Shown one piece after another: positions 13,901 through 23,052 of a DNA stretch of 64,000 bases; positions within the stretch are counted from its first letter, which is position 1, and every line of letters starts with the position of its first letter. Below the pieces are notes generated by a model. That model did not search any database. It was not told the DNA's origin and was given only the letters and a program-made list of their open reading frames with translations. The DNA comes from Gonatopus flavifemur. Its lineage: Eukaryota; Arthropoda; Insecta; Hymenoptera; Dryinidae. Location of the stretch: positions 20,372,001-20,436,000 of the forward strand of contig JAFFJZ010000004.1 in the NCBI GenBank assembly GCA_018340375.1. The letters run 5' to 3'. A program made the position numbers and the translations under genes.

Positions 13901-16679
13901 CCTTCTCTCGTCCTTGGTCAGTCCGACCTTGTTCAAATTGGTCCATAGTCACGTTTTGGAGTTTTAAACTGTCTTCCGAAGTTTTCTACACGTTTTTCAT
14001 GGCAGGGATGATCCTTTTATGTCCGTAATCGGTCTAATGTAGTCCAAAGGTGTCCAAAGATGTCCAAATTCGTCAACAATCATGATGCGGAAGTTTCGAC
14101 TATATCCCGGAGTTTCCTTCATGTTTTCATACCAAAGATTTTTTTTTCATCCGTATTCGATCTCAAGTTGTCCAAATTTGTCCGTTATAACAATACGGGA
14201 TTTTCAAATGTTTCCCAGAGTTCTTTCTACATTTATCCTTGACAAGAATGATCTTTTTTCGTCCGTAATCGGTTTCAACTTGTCCAAATTTGTCCATACT
14301 CATATTGTGGAATTTGGACTCAAACGGACGTGATTGGGACACAGAAATGAGCATCGTGGATGGCTCTGGATATCCATGGACAAGTTTTTGACAACAAGAT
14401 TTGGACGCATCACGATCCGGTTTGGACACTGTCAGATCGTTCCAGACATCCTTGGATCTCGCAGGACGGAATAGCACACGTCTGGATATGACGCGGATCT
14501 AATCGAAAATTATCAGCGGACCCCACTGGACGACTTCTGGACGATTTCAAAATCTAGTGAGTGATGAACATAACTTCACAAGAGTGGTCCGAAATTGAAA
14601 ACAAACGGACCGATGTTCTTGGTCCCACTTTTGTCCAAAACACGTCCTTCTGGACTAATTCTCTCATGTTTAGAAGTTGTCCAACTAGCCCATCAAGGAG
14701 ATTGTCAAAATTATATATAATTTGAAAAATGTTTTCACTTGGCTACTCTTTTTCCAATCCAATGGACGACGAATCTTTTAAGGGCATTTCAAAGTCCCTA
14801 AAATCACTAAATTTCTCCTCCAGTTTTATTCATTTTATCCTTACTTTTTTGAGAGAACCGAAGGGGAAAGAAATTCAGTAATTTTGAAACTTCGAAATGC
14901 CTTTGAAGAAAACTATTTCGAATATCTCTCTTTACAACATAAATTTCTTTCCTTTTGTTATCGATGATGAAATAAATTTCATAGTTCCTGAAAAAAAACA
15001 GGAACGCTCCTGAATATTGTTGAAAATCGAAACGTCTGGTCACCCTAGTTGAGTTATATTTCACAAATCCAATTCTCAAATGAATTTCCAATTTCAATTA
15101 GTCCTGAAATTTCATTTTGTGCTTTAAATTTTGCTTCTCTGTTTGGAATCTATGCAAGTTTATCCACAAATGCAATAGCATGGAGAAGAATATTAGCGCC
15201 AGGACATTTAAAATTAAAATTCTAGTTGGAAAAATTAATTTGCAAAACGATATTTCAAACATTTTGGAATAAACAAAATAGGTACAGTCCTGGTGCTAAT
15301 ACTATTTTAATAAACATTTTGATTCAGGGTTAGATTTAAGGAGATACTAGCGCTGGGACGCCTAAATTATTGCTATAATTCACTGCACAAAATCAAGACA
15401 GCGATTCAATATTGGATCTCTTTCTATCTACATTTTGCCGTTACTCTTGAATGGTCCAATCTTGAAATTTCATTTCATCATATTCGCCATGTGTTTCGCC
15501 TACGTTATTTTTGGTTTGACTGTTAAATTGCTCGTGCAACTATTTTTGTATTTTGATTTGTATTCTATCGAAGAGCTGTTTATTCGAATAAATAAAATCT
15601 AGATATCTCACCTCCATAAAATAGAAAAACGTCGTTTCATTATACAATATATCCGCCAACTGTACATTACCACTGGTAAGAACATCGATTTGATGTTTAC
15701 AATAGAATTCGCTTCGTAAAAAATCATGAATATGCCTGCAACAAAACATCGTTATCGATCTCTCAACAGATTTACCGAACAAAAGAGAAAACTGAACTCA
15801 CTCGTTCTCCAATACTTCATAAACGATTTTCTGTACAGAGGAGAGACAGGATAGTACAGTAACAATATCTCCAGACTCCAAAGCTTGTTCCAATTGAGAT
15901 TTCAAATTTTCAGGTACACGATCGGCACCCAACAGATCTTTAGCTATGTACTTTTTATAGATTCGTAACGCATCTTGCCACGTCGTGGATGCATCCTGCT
16001 TCTGACCAGAAACATAATTTGATCGTCGTGCTCCGTTAAAAGTTTGACTAATCTTTGGTATGACGTAACAATTTGATTCTTCATCGGCAACAGTATCTTT
16101 ATTCAAAGACGGTTTATTACCATCGTTGTCGTTCTCTATCACTACGTTGGAACTAAAATTATCGTTATCGTCTAAGGGATTCGAGGTGGTCTTCGAGTCA
16201 TTGTTTTTCGAGTTTGATTCACGCGAAGGAAATGCTCCGCAAAGACACTCCACTTCCAACCAAAATTTGATAAGAGCGATGGAACTTCTGGTATCCATGA
16301 ATTGTATGAAGTAACCTAACGCTCCTTTGTCTGCGAGAATTTGTGGAAGAGTTTTCGATAATTGCGATCGGAAGGAACAAGCCGAGCTGTTGAGATCGTT
16401 GCAGGTTTCATCTTCCTCTTCCTCCTCGAGAATACACGGGGTATTCGACGACGATACGCCAGGAACTTTGATCTCGTGGAACAATGCATTATCTTCTTGA
16501 TTCTCGAAACGATTTTCTGGACAATTTTGTATGAATCTAGGCCTATATTTTTGTCCTGTAATTAGAGAAAAATTTCAGTGAGTTTCGGTGTTTTGGATAG
16601 AAGGGAAAGGAGAGGTTATGTTTGGAATCGAGGAAAAATATGTAGATTAGTTACCAGATTTTTTAAGAAATTGAAACAT
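1988..16679 (-). CDS. AKAP10: A-kinase anchoring protein 10 (D-AKAP2)
   Basis: Ten coding exons on the minus strand: 16655-16679, 15802-16555, 15612-15735, 3189-3325, 2947-3097, 2721-2835, 2451-2637, 2307-2380, 2165-2217, 1988-2077. All introns are GT-AG, phases agree, and the joined frame gives 569 residues (human about 660). The start MFQFLKKS resembles the short basic N-terminus of the vertebrate protein. Two RGS domains follow. The first (from about residue 72) is split by a low-complexity Asp/Asn/Ser insert, as in the family. The second runs through YFSLQATMPIGFSDKVRL and FLSSQLYYKYLSEL. The C-terminus AKEELAWKIAEMIIREITSL is the amphipathic helix that binds RI and RII subunits of protein kinase A. 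AKAP10 anchors PKA at mitochondria and endosomes and binds Rab4/Rab11. The chain ends NLPS, so the C-terminal PDZ ligand of vertebrate AKAP10 is not obvious. The third intron is 12.3 kb and full of transposons; the other introns are short. Confidence 0.92.
3860..4001. repeat. Short palindromic element (MITE-like)
   Basis: Arms around ATCCTAACAG..CTGGGACAA near 3890 and the complementary TTGTCCCAG..TTGTTAGGAT near 3955-3980 form an imperfect palindrome of about 140 bp, in the large AKAP10 intron. The rest of 3326-4200 shows no gene. Confidence 0.55.
4204..4328 (-). pseudogene. C-terminal end of a non-LTR retrotransposon reverse transcriptase
   Basis: On the minus strand the frame reads RRRISWLRNLRTWFG, continues through a helical tail ending MVANNG, and stops at 4204. 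This is the usual C-terminus of endonuclease/reverse-transcriptase ORFs of insect non-LTR elements. It continues the frame broken off at about 8619, where the same protein reads KSKRGPG. The two pieces belong to one element split by the 4.29-kb block 4329-8615. Confidence 0.7.
4357..4536. repeat. Palindromic MITE with CCCATAATTTATTGAGGAT ends
   Basis: Inverted terminal repeats CCCATAATTTATTGAGGATC (left) and its complement (right), about 180 bp. Internal sequences such as CCAGTCTGTGA are also mirrored. A second copy lies at 56844-57551, where its end is interrupted by another element. Confidence 0.75.
4932..5185. repeat. AATTC-rich palindromic MITE with CAGCACACAAGAATC ends
   Basis: Near-perfect palindrome. 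The left arm begins near GGCAGCACACAAGAATC and contains repeated GAATTC/AACTCTT words; the right arm is its complement ending GTGTGCTGTTTGGGT. It belongs to the CAGCAC-ended family repeated through the window. 5186-5415 shows nothing further. Confidence 0.7.
5416..6120. mobile_element. Non-autonomous DNA element with CACTGTAAAAAATCC inverted termini
   Basis: Terminal inverted repeats CACTGTAAAAAATCCT (5416) and AGGATTTTTTACAGTG (ending 6120) bound a 705-bp element without coding capacity. Inside is a second long hairpin: about 5784-5850 and 5973-6045 are complementary over some 65 bases around CCTGTTAACTGATATTTCAG. It abuts the mariner element at 6134. Confidence 0.7.
6134..8486 (+). mobile_element. 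Long-tailed mariner-type transposon (2.35 kb)
   Basis: Imperfect inverted ends GTTAGAGAGCTGGTGGGA (6134) and its counterpart ending 8486 are flanked by TA on both sides (6132-6133 and 8487-8488), the Tc1/mariner target duplication. Similarity of the ends extends to GATCTGCTCATCG. The element carries a broken mariner transposase (6984-8032). Unlike canonical mariners of about 1.3 kb, it has about 850 bp before and 450 bp after the ORF. These tails hold repeated motifs of the form TGCTCATCGTGCAG or TGCTCATGTCTGC, near 6169, 6306, 6449, 6590 and inverted near 8340 and 8447. Confidence 0.7.
6984..8032 (+). pseudogene. Mariner transposase, inactivated (frameshift and stop)
   Basis: About 345 residues of mariner transposase related to the Mos1/mauritiana group. 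The N-terminal helix-turn-helix pair starts at ATG 6984. Catalytic blocks GDEKWIFYDN, HDNARPH and SPDITPSDYWLF give the D,D34D pattern. Breaks: a one-base shift in the A-run near 7046-7051, and an in-frame TAG at about 7793 between the second and third Asp. The C-terminus ends SDGQYFD with stop at 8032, the normal family end. A non-functional copy, but most of the frame is intact, so decay is moderate. Confidence 0.85.
8619..9993 (-). pseudogene. Non-LTR retrotransposon reverse transcriptase, 5'-truncated and interrupted
   Basis: Minus-strand frame with the reverse-transcriptase catalytic motif YADD (NNITYADDTVIFAESL) near 9895, the LNTEKTKLMVI-like block, and the thumb/C-terminal motif LPVLLYGVESWTL. 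The frame is broken at WMDH by a solo LTR (8789-9458) and resumes as VSNEEILRRMGKRKEILN down to 8619; removing the LTR and one target copy restores it exactly. A downstream piece lies at 4204-4328. The 5' end is lost near 9995. Related elements are common in insects; the clade was not determined. Confidence 0.8.
8789..9458. mobile_element. Solo LTR, 670 bp, inserted in a retroelement reading frame
   Basis: Starts TGTAACGG and ends CTTACA (TG..CA rule), flanked by TGGT at 8785-8788 and 9459-9462 as a 4-base target duplication. It interrupts the reverse-transcriptase frame in register. Contains AATAAA near 9310 and no coding sequence, as expected for an LTR left by recombination. LTR superfamily not assigned. 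Confidence 0.75.
10135..10507. repeat. Inverted-repeat element with about 120-bp arms
   Basis: Arms 10135-10270 and about 10385-10507 are complementary: AAAGAGTGACCGCAAAAA and GAGTTTCAGGTTGAAATGCA on the left are mirrored on the right, as is GGGATACCATTTCCCGGTGAGCA. No coding capacity in the middle. Confidence 0.65.
10598..11056 (-). mobile_element. Deleted mariner-like element keeping a transposase C-terminus
   Basis: Inverted ends of about 75-80 bp (GTATGTCCTGAAAGTAATGT.. at the left; complement ending near 11052) bound a 455-bp element. On the minus strand the interior reads NPDLAPLSPNFFLFLRLKTS, then after one frame change DIPEKDYRNAFESWKSRW and GDYFEDF with stop at 10671. These are the third catalytic block and the tail of an SETMAR-like mariner transposase. 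The rest of the gene is deleted, so it can move only in trans. Confidence 0.7.
11530..12088. mobile_element. hAT-like MITE with CAGAGCTGGGTAA ends
   Basis: Inverted ends CAGAGCTGGGTAA at 11530 and the complement ending CCCAGCTCTG at 12088 fit hAT termini (CAG..CTG). Flanking octamers TTCTCTCT and TTTTGTCC agree at five of eight bases, so the expected 8-base duplication has decayed or is absent. The interior is AT-rich without an ORF. The 11057-11529 stretch before it shows nothing recognisable. Confidence 0.6.
12171..13457 (+). mobile_element. Canonical mariner transposon (1287 bp), inactive
   Basis: Inverted ends TTAGGTGTATAACTTTGCTT at 12171 and 13457, about 28 bp long, flanked by TA on both sides. 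Length equals that of a standard mariner. Carries one broken transposase (12344-13384). Confidence 0.92.
12344..13384 (+). pseudogene. Mariner transposase, mauritiana-like, frameshifted
   Basis: Starts MSAYEPNSRHLREVLIFC, with helix-turn-helix regions, then GDEKWVHYDN, HDNARPH and SPDVSPSDYHLF in D,D34D spacing, ending SDGQYFES before TAA 13382-13384. At least two frameshifts (near 12700 and 12985) and a TAA within the ARYKRNGF-like region near 12771 inactivate it. It is clearly a different lineage from the 6134-8486 element, with different ends and about two-thirds similar blocks. Confidence 0.88.
13552..14698. mobile_element. Non-coding element built of degenerate GTCCA repeats, copy 1
   Basis: Ends CCCTGATGGG (13552) and CCCATCAAGG (14698) are inverted. 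Nearly the whole interior consists of irregularly spaced TGTCC/GGACA words, several dozen in 1.1 kb, oriented TGTCC in the left part and GGAC in the right part, so the element as a whole is a loose palindrome. A shorter relative lies at 35129-35494. Confidence 0.6.
15191..15299. repeat. Small palindromic MITE with TAGCGCCAGGAC ends
   Basis: TATTAGCGCCAGGAC at the left and GTCCTGGTGCTAATA at the right form inverted termini of about 15 bp; related to the element at 21455-21651. The rest of 14699-15611 shows no gene; another TACTAGCGCTGGGAC half-site lies near 15345. Confidence 0.6.
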
Positions 16680-17415
16680 CGTTTGTATTGGATCGATACA
16701 TGATAAACAATTCGATAATTCGGAAGCACTTGGAAGGATAAAAACAATGCATGTAAGTTGGAGCTTCAATCGGCCGATCTTCCCATCGAAGAATAAGAAA
16801 AATTAAACTAGGACGTCATTCGTTTGTATAAAATCACAGATCGACGGGTATTGGATTGGATGAATGATAAATTAATGACGATTCAGCGGCTTTTGTGAAT
16901 GACGGATAACACATTGCGTTTCAACTGTCATCATTTCTATTTTTGTAAACAGTTTGTATTAGTTTGGTGGATGGAATTTATGGATTCCATACAGGACACC
17001 GTTGACAGCGATGTGCGATGCTGTACCGACAGATCTAAACATAAGCGGTGGTGGTGGTGGTAGTGGTTGTCGTTGCCGTCGTCGTCGTCGTTGTCGTCGC
17101 CGTCGCCGCCGTCGTCGTTATGGAATTCGATTGTCGAGAGATTCGATCATCGAAGGATCGATTTTATTTGAAAATTACATTCATTACTGTTAGAATTCAA
17201 ATTCGAATTCAATCGTTCAATTTTAGAGAAAACTAAAGAAGGAGGAATGAGAATTTGCCAGAATCGAGAATGTCTATGAAGGAAATCTTCAACAGCTTCC
17301 CTTCGCTCAAAAATTTTATTTTCCAATCAATTAAATGATAAAAAGTGGTCTTCTTAGTCTCTTCCAGTATTCTAGAATTAATGAAGAACGTAAAAAAAAT
17401 TCTATCCCATATCAC
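16680..17415. other. Upstream flank of AKAP10
   Basis: No reading frame of note apart from a trinucleotide tract at 17046-17119. Expected to hold the AKAP10 promoter and 5' UTR; no convincing TATA or initiator was identified. Confidence 0.4.
17046..17119. repeat. GC-rich trinucleotide repeat, (GGT)n then (CGT/CGC)n
   Basis: About 25 imperfect units switching from GGT to CGT/CGC, about 370 bp upstream of the AKAP10 start codon. It stands out against the AT-rich surroundings. Confidence 0.85.
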
Positions 17416-17501
17416 ACGGCAGTTGAGAGTTCAAAATGGATTCTTCGAACCTCAATCGAACTCTATATGAACTCTTCCTGAAATAGTGTTCTGTATGGAA
17501 T

Positions 17502-17776
17502 CCCATACAAGAGTTCCTGCAAAGAGCTCCCGTTAGGCTGATCGATATGTATTCAGTATGAATACTAGTATTCTAAATTCAAAATGAACTCTTAACGAAC
17601 AACTTAATGTTCAGAGAGAATTCATATCGAGATTTCATGATGAATTCTGAGGAGCATTCAATATGTTTTCAAAATATTCATAATGAATACATATTGATTA
17701 GCATAACGGGGACTATTCAAGGGGTCTTTAGGAAGTCTTTATGAATTCAAATTGATCATTTGTGCCGGCTGGGATA
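17502..17776 (+). repeat. AATTC-rich MITE, copy A
   Basis: Reads from GTATGGAATCCCATACAAGA through AAAGAGCTCCCGTTAGGCT and repeated ATTCATAATGAATA to AAATTGATCATTTGTGC. The stretch 18590-18860 is the same sequence in the opposite orientation. The interior is itself partly palindromic. Confidence 0.65.
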
Positions 17777-18220
17777 GCACGCGAAGAATTCTTTTCCAAA
17801 AACGAGAATAGAATTTTTTAAGAACTTTTTGAGAACTGATGAATCCATGAAGAGCTCTGAGAGAGTTGAATGTTTGGGACATTAATAATGAGTGCTTTGA
17901 GAATACTGAAAGAATTGCTTCAGTATTCAGTAATTCGAATAGAGTTCTGAAAAACTCCGTGTGCTGTATGGGATCCTACACAGCACAAAAGTTCTAAAAC
18001 AGTTCTCCACGAATACAATGTATTCATTCTGAACTCTTTTAAAACTCTGGGATTCTACGAAAGAAAATCCTGATAAAACACAGTTAACGCATCTGTTTAT
18101 AAACAGTTCAGTTAGGGTGCGAAGAATTGATTACGAATTCAGTGGAATTTTCTTTTAAACTCCTCAACTGCACAAATGGCACACAAGAATCCCAAACAAA
18201 TTCTGAAAAAAAAACTCTTT

Positions 18221-18330
18221 ACTCAAGTAACACAAGAAGTTCTAAGAATGTGCTCGAACAGTCTGAGAAGGTGCTGGACCATTCTTAGAATGTTCGAGCA
18301 CATTCTCAGAACTTCTTGTGTTACTTGGGT
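18221..18330. repeat. Near-perfect 110-bp palindrome (CCAAGTAACACAAGA family)
   Basis: The left arm CTCAAGTAACACAAGAAGTT continues to ATGTGCTCGAACA and is mirrored to ACTTCTTGTGTTACTTGGGT. Would fold into an almost uninterrupted hairpin. Related termini occur at 35555-35781. Confidence 0.8.
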
Positions 18331-18589
18331 AAGAACTTCTTTAGAATACTGGAGAAAAGATCCGAACGAATTCGGAAAAACCTTCCCGCACAGCTCGACT
18401 ATTCAGAAAGAGTTTTTAATGTATTCATTTTGGATTTTTATAACTTCAAACAAATTCATTGTCAACTGTTTTTGAACTGATGTGCCGTGCGGGTTTGAAA
18501 TCTGAATAAATGGAATCCTGAGGAACTCAGAGGCATTCGAAGAAATTCAATGAGATCCAGACCAATTCAAAGGAAGCTCACTCAGTCAG

Positions 18590-18860
18590 CACAAATGATC
18601 AATTTGTATTTATAAAGATTTCCTAAAGACCTTTCGAATAGGCCCCGTCATGCTAATCAATATGTATTCATTATGAATATTTTGAATTCAAGATGAACTC
18701 GTATTGGATGTTCGTAGAATTCATTATGAAATCTCGATATGAATTCTTTTGAACATTAAGTTGTTCATTGAGAGTTCATTTTGAATTCAAAATATTCATA
18801 ATGAATACATGTGGATTAGCATAACATGAGCTCTTTGCAGGAATTCTTGTGCTGTATGGA
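18590..18860 (-). repeat. AATTC-rich MITE, copy B, inverted relative to copy A
   Basis: Complement of 17502-17776, including CAAATGATCAATTTG and ATTAGCATAACATGAGCTC. The two copies flank about 0.8 kb that contains the 18221-18330 palindrome. Confidence 0.65.
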
Positions 18861-18968
18861 CAAAAGTATAAATACATGAAATTCTGAGGAACTCGGAAAG
18901 GTTTAGAGAGATTCGAAGAAATACAAATGAATCCAGAGGATATCAGAATCTACATGAATCCCAGAAAA

Positions 18969-19240
18969 CACACGAAGAATTCTTTTTCAAAAACAAGAAT
19001 AAAATTCTTCAAGAACTCTTTTCGAACTAATGAATTCATAAAGAACTCTGAAGAAGTTCAATGTTTGGGACATTCACGAGTTCTTTGAGAGTACCGAAAC
19101 AATACTTTCAGCATTCCCAAAGAATTCGTCAATGTCCCAAACATTGCACTCCTCCAGAGCACTTTATGAATTCATTAGTCTAAAAAGAGCTCTTGAAGAA
19201 TTCTATTCTTGCTTTCGAAAAAGAATTCTTCGTATGTTAT
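18969..19240. repeat. Palindromic AATTCTT-rich element
   Basis: The left arm starts ACACGAAGAATTCTTTTTC and contains TTCAATGTTTGGGACATT; the right arm mirrors it and ends AAAAGAATTCTTCGT. Half copies of the same arm recur near 17773-17970, 19260-19400, 20545-20660 and 31975-32165. Confidence 0.6.
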
Positions 19241-19684
19241 CTACTGCATTTCGAGTAACAACACTTTCAGCATTCTGACAGAACTCGTTAATGTCCCACA
19301 CATTGAACTTTTCCAAAGCTGTTTATGAATTCACTGGTCTGAAAAGACTTCTTAAAGAATTCTATTTTTGTTTTTGAAAAAGAATTCTTCGTGTGTCATC
19401 AGGGATGGGATTCTCAGACGTTCAGAAAGATTCAGTAGAATTAGAAGAAGAATCACGGAAAGAATCAGAGACATTCAGAGGAATTCAGAGAAATTCAAAA
19501 CGATTCAGACAATTTCAGAGGGAGCCTAGAAATCTAAATGAATGAAATTCTGAAAAATTCGAAGAAATTCAGAGAGTTACTAAAGAAATACAAATAATTT
19601 CAGAGGGAATCAGAAAGATTCATACAGATTCACAAAAATTCAGAGGAATTTAAAGAAATTCGTGAGAATTCAGACGAATTCAGA

Positions 19685-20187
19685 CCCGAAGGGAACATGA
19701 AGCTCCGACGAACGTTCAGAATAGATCATGATAGATCAGATTGAAGCTCCGTTGGAGCTCAAGTTTAGATTCGGAAACGTTCGACGAAGGTCCGATGAAC
19801 GTTGAAATGTCCGCTTGAAAATAGCTTGAATGAAGGTTCATAGAACGTTTATTAAAGATTCTACGAAGATTCATTCAACCTTCAGTTTTTTATGTTTCAG
19901 ACGGAATTACAATTATAGTTAGAAATGCCTCAATCTTTCATTTTTTCGTGGAAAAATATACTTTGAAAAAAACTTTGATCGAAAAATTGCAACTCGAACG
20001 AACCTTTAGCAAACGTTCGATGAACGTTTTATGAACGTTCATTCAAACTATTTTCAAGTGGACATTTCAACGTTCATCGCACCTTCGTCGAACGTTTACG
20101 AATCTAAACTTGAGCTCCAACAGAGCTTCAGTCTGATCTATCATGATCTATTCTGAACATTTGTCGGAGCTTCATGTTCCCTTCGGG
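19685..20187. mobile_element. Long-TIR element (503 bp) with CCCGAAGGGAACATGAAGC ends
   Basis: Arms of about 150-160 bp: CCCGAAGGGAACATGAAGCT at 19685 and its complement ending 20187, with further paired blocks such as ATAGATCATGATAGATC. Non-coding centre. Lies in a stretch (19400-20360) of degenerate TTCAGA/AATTCAGA repeats. Confidence 0.75.
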
Positions 20188-21002
20188 GAGGGATCTCAGA
20201 AATCTGAATGAATGAAATCCTGAAAAATTCAAGGACATTTAGGGAGATTCAACGGAGTACAAATTATAATTCAAACGGAATCAGGAAGATTCAGATAGAC
20301 TCAACAAAATTTAGACGAATTCGCCAGAAATTCAGAGAAATTGAGAAGGATTTAGAGAATTTCTGAGAGATTTTTCAACTGGAACTCTTTGGATGAAAAT
20401 GACAGAATCCGAAGAACTTGACCAGTTGAAAATTCTCGAGCGAGACTATCCTTAACAGCACTCGGAGGTTGGTGAAACGTTCTAAGAACATCCCAATGTG
20501 TTGAGAACATCTTCGGAACGTTTTAAAAACGTCCAGGGAACATCCCAGATCACACACGAAGAATTCTTTCTCATGGACAACAATGAAATTCTTCAAGAAC
20601 TCTTTTTGAACTGAACTTTTCGAATTCATATAAAGCTCCGGAGGAATTTAATGTTTGGGACATTAAAGACCAATATTTTTTTTGCCACAGCTAAAAAATA
20701 GCTACCATAACTGATTTTTAGCTATCCAAATACCAACCACATCATTTTTTTCCGTGCGGATTAATCCATAATTATCTACAAAACGCAAACCCTTCTGCGC
20801 ATAAAATTGATACAAACTCGGATATCATACCGTTCGGATTCAATTCAGTTTCTATCCGGTTCTTCAAGCAGAGTAGTCAACTCGGACGGTCTCGGACCAA
20901 TCCTGCTGTCGTGTTGATTGGCCAATGATCTATTCCCCATTGCTGGCCCATCACTGGCTGACAAGGTATTCAAACACCTAAATCCCCGATAATCGGTCCA
21001 TC

Positions 21003-21205
21003 ACACGGAAAAAAATAATTCGCTATCGTAGCTGGGCATTAGTTCTCTTAGCTGTGTTTCCTGTATTTGATATTTGGATAGCGAAAAAAATTGCTGCAAA
21101 AGCTAGATTTTAGTTCCTGTAGCAGTAACTTTTGTAGCCACAGCTAAAAAATAACTACCACAGTTGATTCCTAGCCATCCAAACCATTTTTCTCCACGCA
21201 CTAAG
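21003..21205. repeat. MITE of AGCT-motif family
   Basis: CACACGGAAAAAAAT near 21003 and ATTTTTCTCCACGCAC near 21190 form the ends; the inside is rich in TAGCTGTG/CACAGCTA words. A half element with the same words lies at 20670-20755 and a fuller relative at 61083-61436. Confidence 0.5.
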
Positions 21206-21454
21206 CCAGTGATCGATTCTATTATTGGCCATTCATATTTCGCAATTGCTGGGCCCAAGTTATGATCCAACAATCGAACATTGATGAATGCCATTTACGT
21301 ACGATTAATTCCGGCTATGGCCCAGTCATGAGCCATTATTAGGCCAATCGTAAAACTTTATCAGGGCAGTTGTCTGCCTTTGAACGAATTTCCTGGAACA
21401 AAAACCGTTCAAAGGCTGACAACCATTCTTTATCCGGAACTGCCTATTTGAGGG

Positions 21455-21651
21455 GATACCAGCGCCGGGACATTAGCCAAATTTATTCTGATATTTTACT
21501 AAAAAATGAAGCGAAAAAATTAAAATATCGCTCTATACAGACCAATTTCATCAATTCAAGAAGGTCTATATAGAGCGATATTTTGATTTTATTGCTTCAT
21601 TTTGGAATAAAATGTCAGAATAAATTTGGCTAATGTCCCGGTGCTGGTATC
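21455..21651. repeat. Near-perfect 197-bp palindrome with GATACCAGCGCCGGGAC ends
   Basis: The left half (GATACCAGCGCCGGGACATT, AAATTTATTCTGA, TATCGCTCTATA) is mirrored almost base for base to CCCGGTGCTGGTATC. No coding content. Confidence 0.85.
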
Positions 21652-21654
21652 ACA

Positions 21655-21765
21655 TCCCACACAGCACCACAGGCCCAGAAGAAGTCATAAAGAATTCTTA
21701 TTAAACTTATTGTGTTCTTAATGAATTCTTTAAGAATTCTTCTGGGACTGTGGTGCTGTAAGGGA
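21655..21765. repeat. Small MITE with TCCCACACAGCACCACAG ends
   Basis: Inverted ends TCCCACACAGCACCACAG and CTGTGGTGCTGTAAGGGA, with AAGAATTCTT words inside. Lies directly against the preceding palindrome. Confidence 0.7.
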
Positions 21766-22546
21766 TATATGTACCACCTTTTTAAAAGTGGTTTTCTCAA
21801 TATTTGATTGAAGTTGTGAAGTATTCTACTGGAGTTTTTTGTTATTTTCGGTTGTTGTGGATACAATTTTGATATTCTCATTAATAAATTATGAATTTAT
21901 TGATTATTTTCATTGTTATAAACAACATAGTAGCTGAAAAACGTTGATATTATAGAAATAATTCATTTGCGTGAAAACAAGCCCAATAAGCATATATAAT
22001 CCATCGGTTTTTTTATGTTTTTTGGGTCGCTAATCACGATTCTGAGGTGAGATTTTCAAAATTCAAGATGGCGGATCCAAAGTGGCGGTCAAATTTTGTA
22101 TAAATCGCTGTATTTTGACAAAAATCGGCCTTCAAAGGTTTTTAGGGTCTCTGGTTACGAATTTGAAGTGGGATCACCAAAATTTTGAAAATTGAAGATG
22201 ACGGATCCAAGATGGCGGTCAAATTTTGTATAATCAGCTGTATCGGTATAAAAAGGTTTTTAGGGTCTCTCATTACAAATCTGAAGTTGGAATTTCAAAA
22301 TTTTCAAAATTCAAGATGGTGGATCCATGATGGCGGTGAAATTTGGCATAATCGACCGTATTTTGACAAGAATCAGTATACAAGGGTTTGTTGAGTCGCT
22401 GATCACGAATCTGAAGTTGGATTTACAAAATTATCCAAATTCAAGATGATGGATCCTTGATGGCGGTAAAATTTTGCATGCTTGACTGACTCCGACAAAA
22501 ATTAGTGTACAAGGGTTTTTAGGACCGCTGATTATTTCTATTTCTA

Positions 22547-23052
22547 CACTGAGAGAAAAAATTTCCGGGAACAATAAAACATCTAGTTGAATAGTCGCCA
22601 TAAAATACTTAATTGATTTGAATAAACTTTCATTGACTCAATTAAATTGTTTCAATTGATGAAATATTTCATATATACTATCCCTGGTTAAAAGAATCCA
22701 TTGAATCTGACGAATTAAATTCAATGAGATTTGGTCAGAACATTGTACAAGTTTAATCGTAATTTAGTGAGATTTGGCCAGATTCAACGAGATTCACATG
22801 ACAGTTCTGACCAAATCTCATTGAAAAATCACCGGTAAGATTTGGTCACAACATTGTCCACGTTTAATTGTAATTTCATGAGAATTGGTCAGAATCAATA
22901 GGTTCTTTTAACCAGGGATAGCACAATAAATATTTGTTTGATTGAATAAATGTTTAATCGAGTCAATAAGAGTTTATTCAAATCAATTAAGTATTTTATG
23001 GCGACTGTTTAACTAAATATTTCATTGTTCCCGGAAATTTTTTCTCTCAATG
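22547..23052. mobile_element. CACTGAGAG MITE inserted in the left arm of foldback element 1
   Basis: Inverted ends CACTGAGAGAAAAAATTTCC and the complement ending CTCTCAATG, with TA on both sides (22545-22546 and 23053-23054). Removing it rejoins the foldback arm, which then pairs with the uninterrupted right arm. It contains the 22681-22918 element. Confidence 0.8.
22681..22918 (+). mobile_element. TCCCTGGTTAAAAGAA palindromic MITE, copy 1
   Basis: 238 bp with ends TCCCTGGTTAAAAGAA and TTCTTTTAACCAGGGA-like complement, flanked by TA. Internal words GAGATTTGGTCAGAACATTG and complements make it palindromic. Same family, opposite orientation, at 32452-32688. Confidence 0.82.

Noticed and set aside
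13591..14028. 145-codon Cys/Pro-rich frame with zinc-finger-like cysteines
   Set aside because: Comes from TGTCC words of the element 13552-14698; cysteine spacing is irregular.
17002..17193. Arg-rich and Val-rich small ORFs
   Set aside because: Direct translation of the (CGT)n/(GGT)n repeat in different frames.
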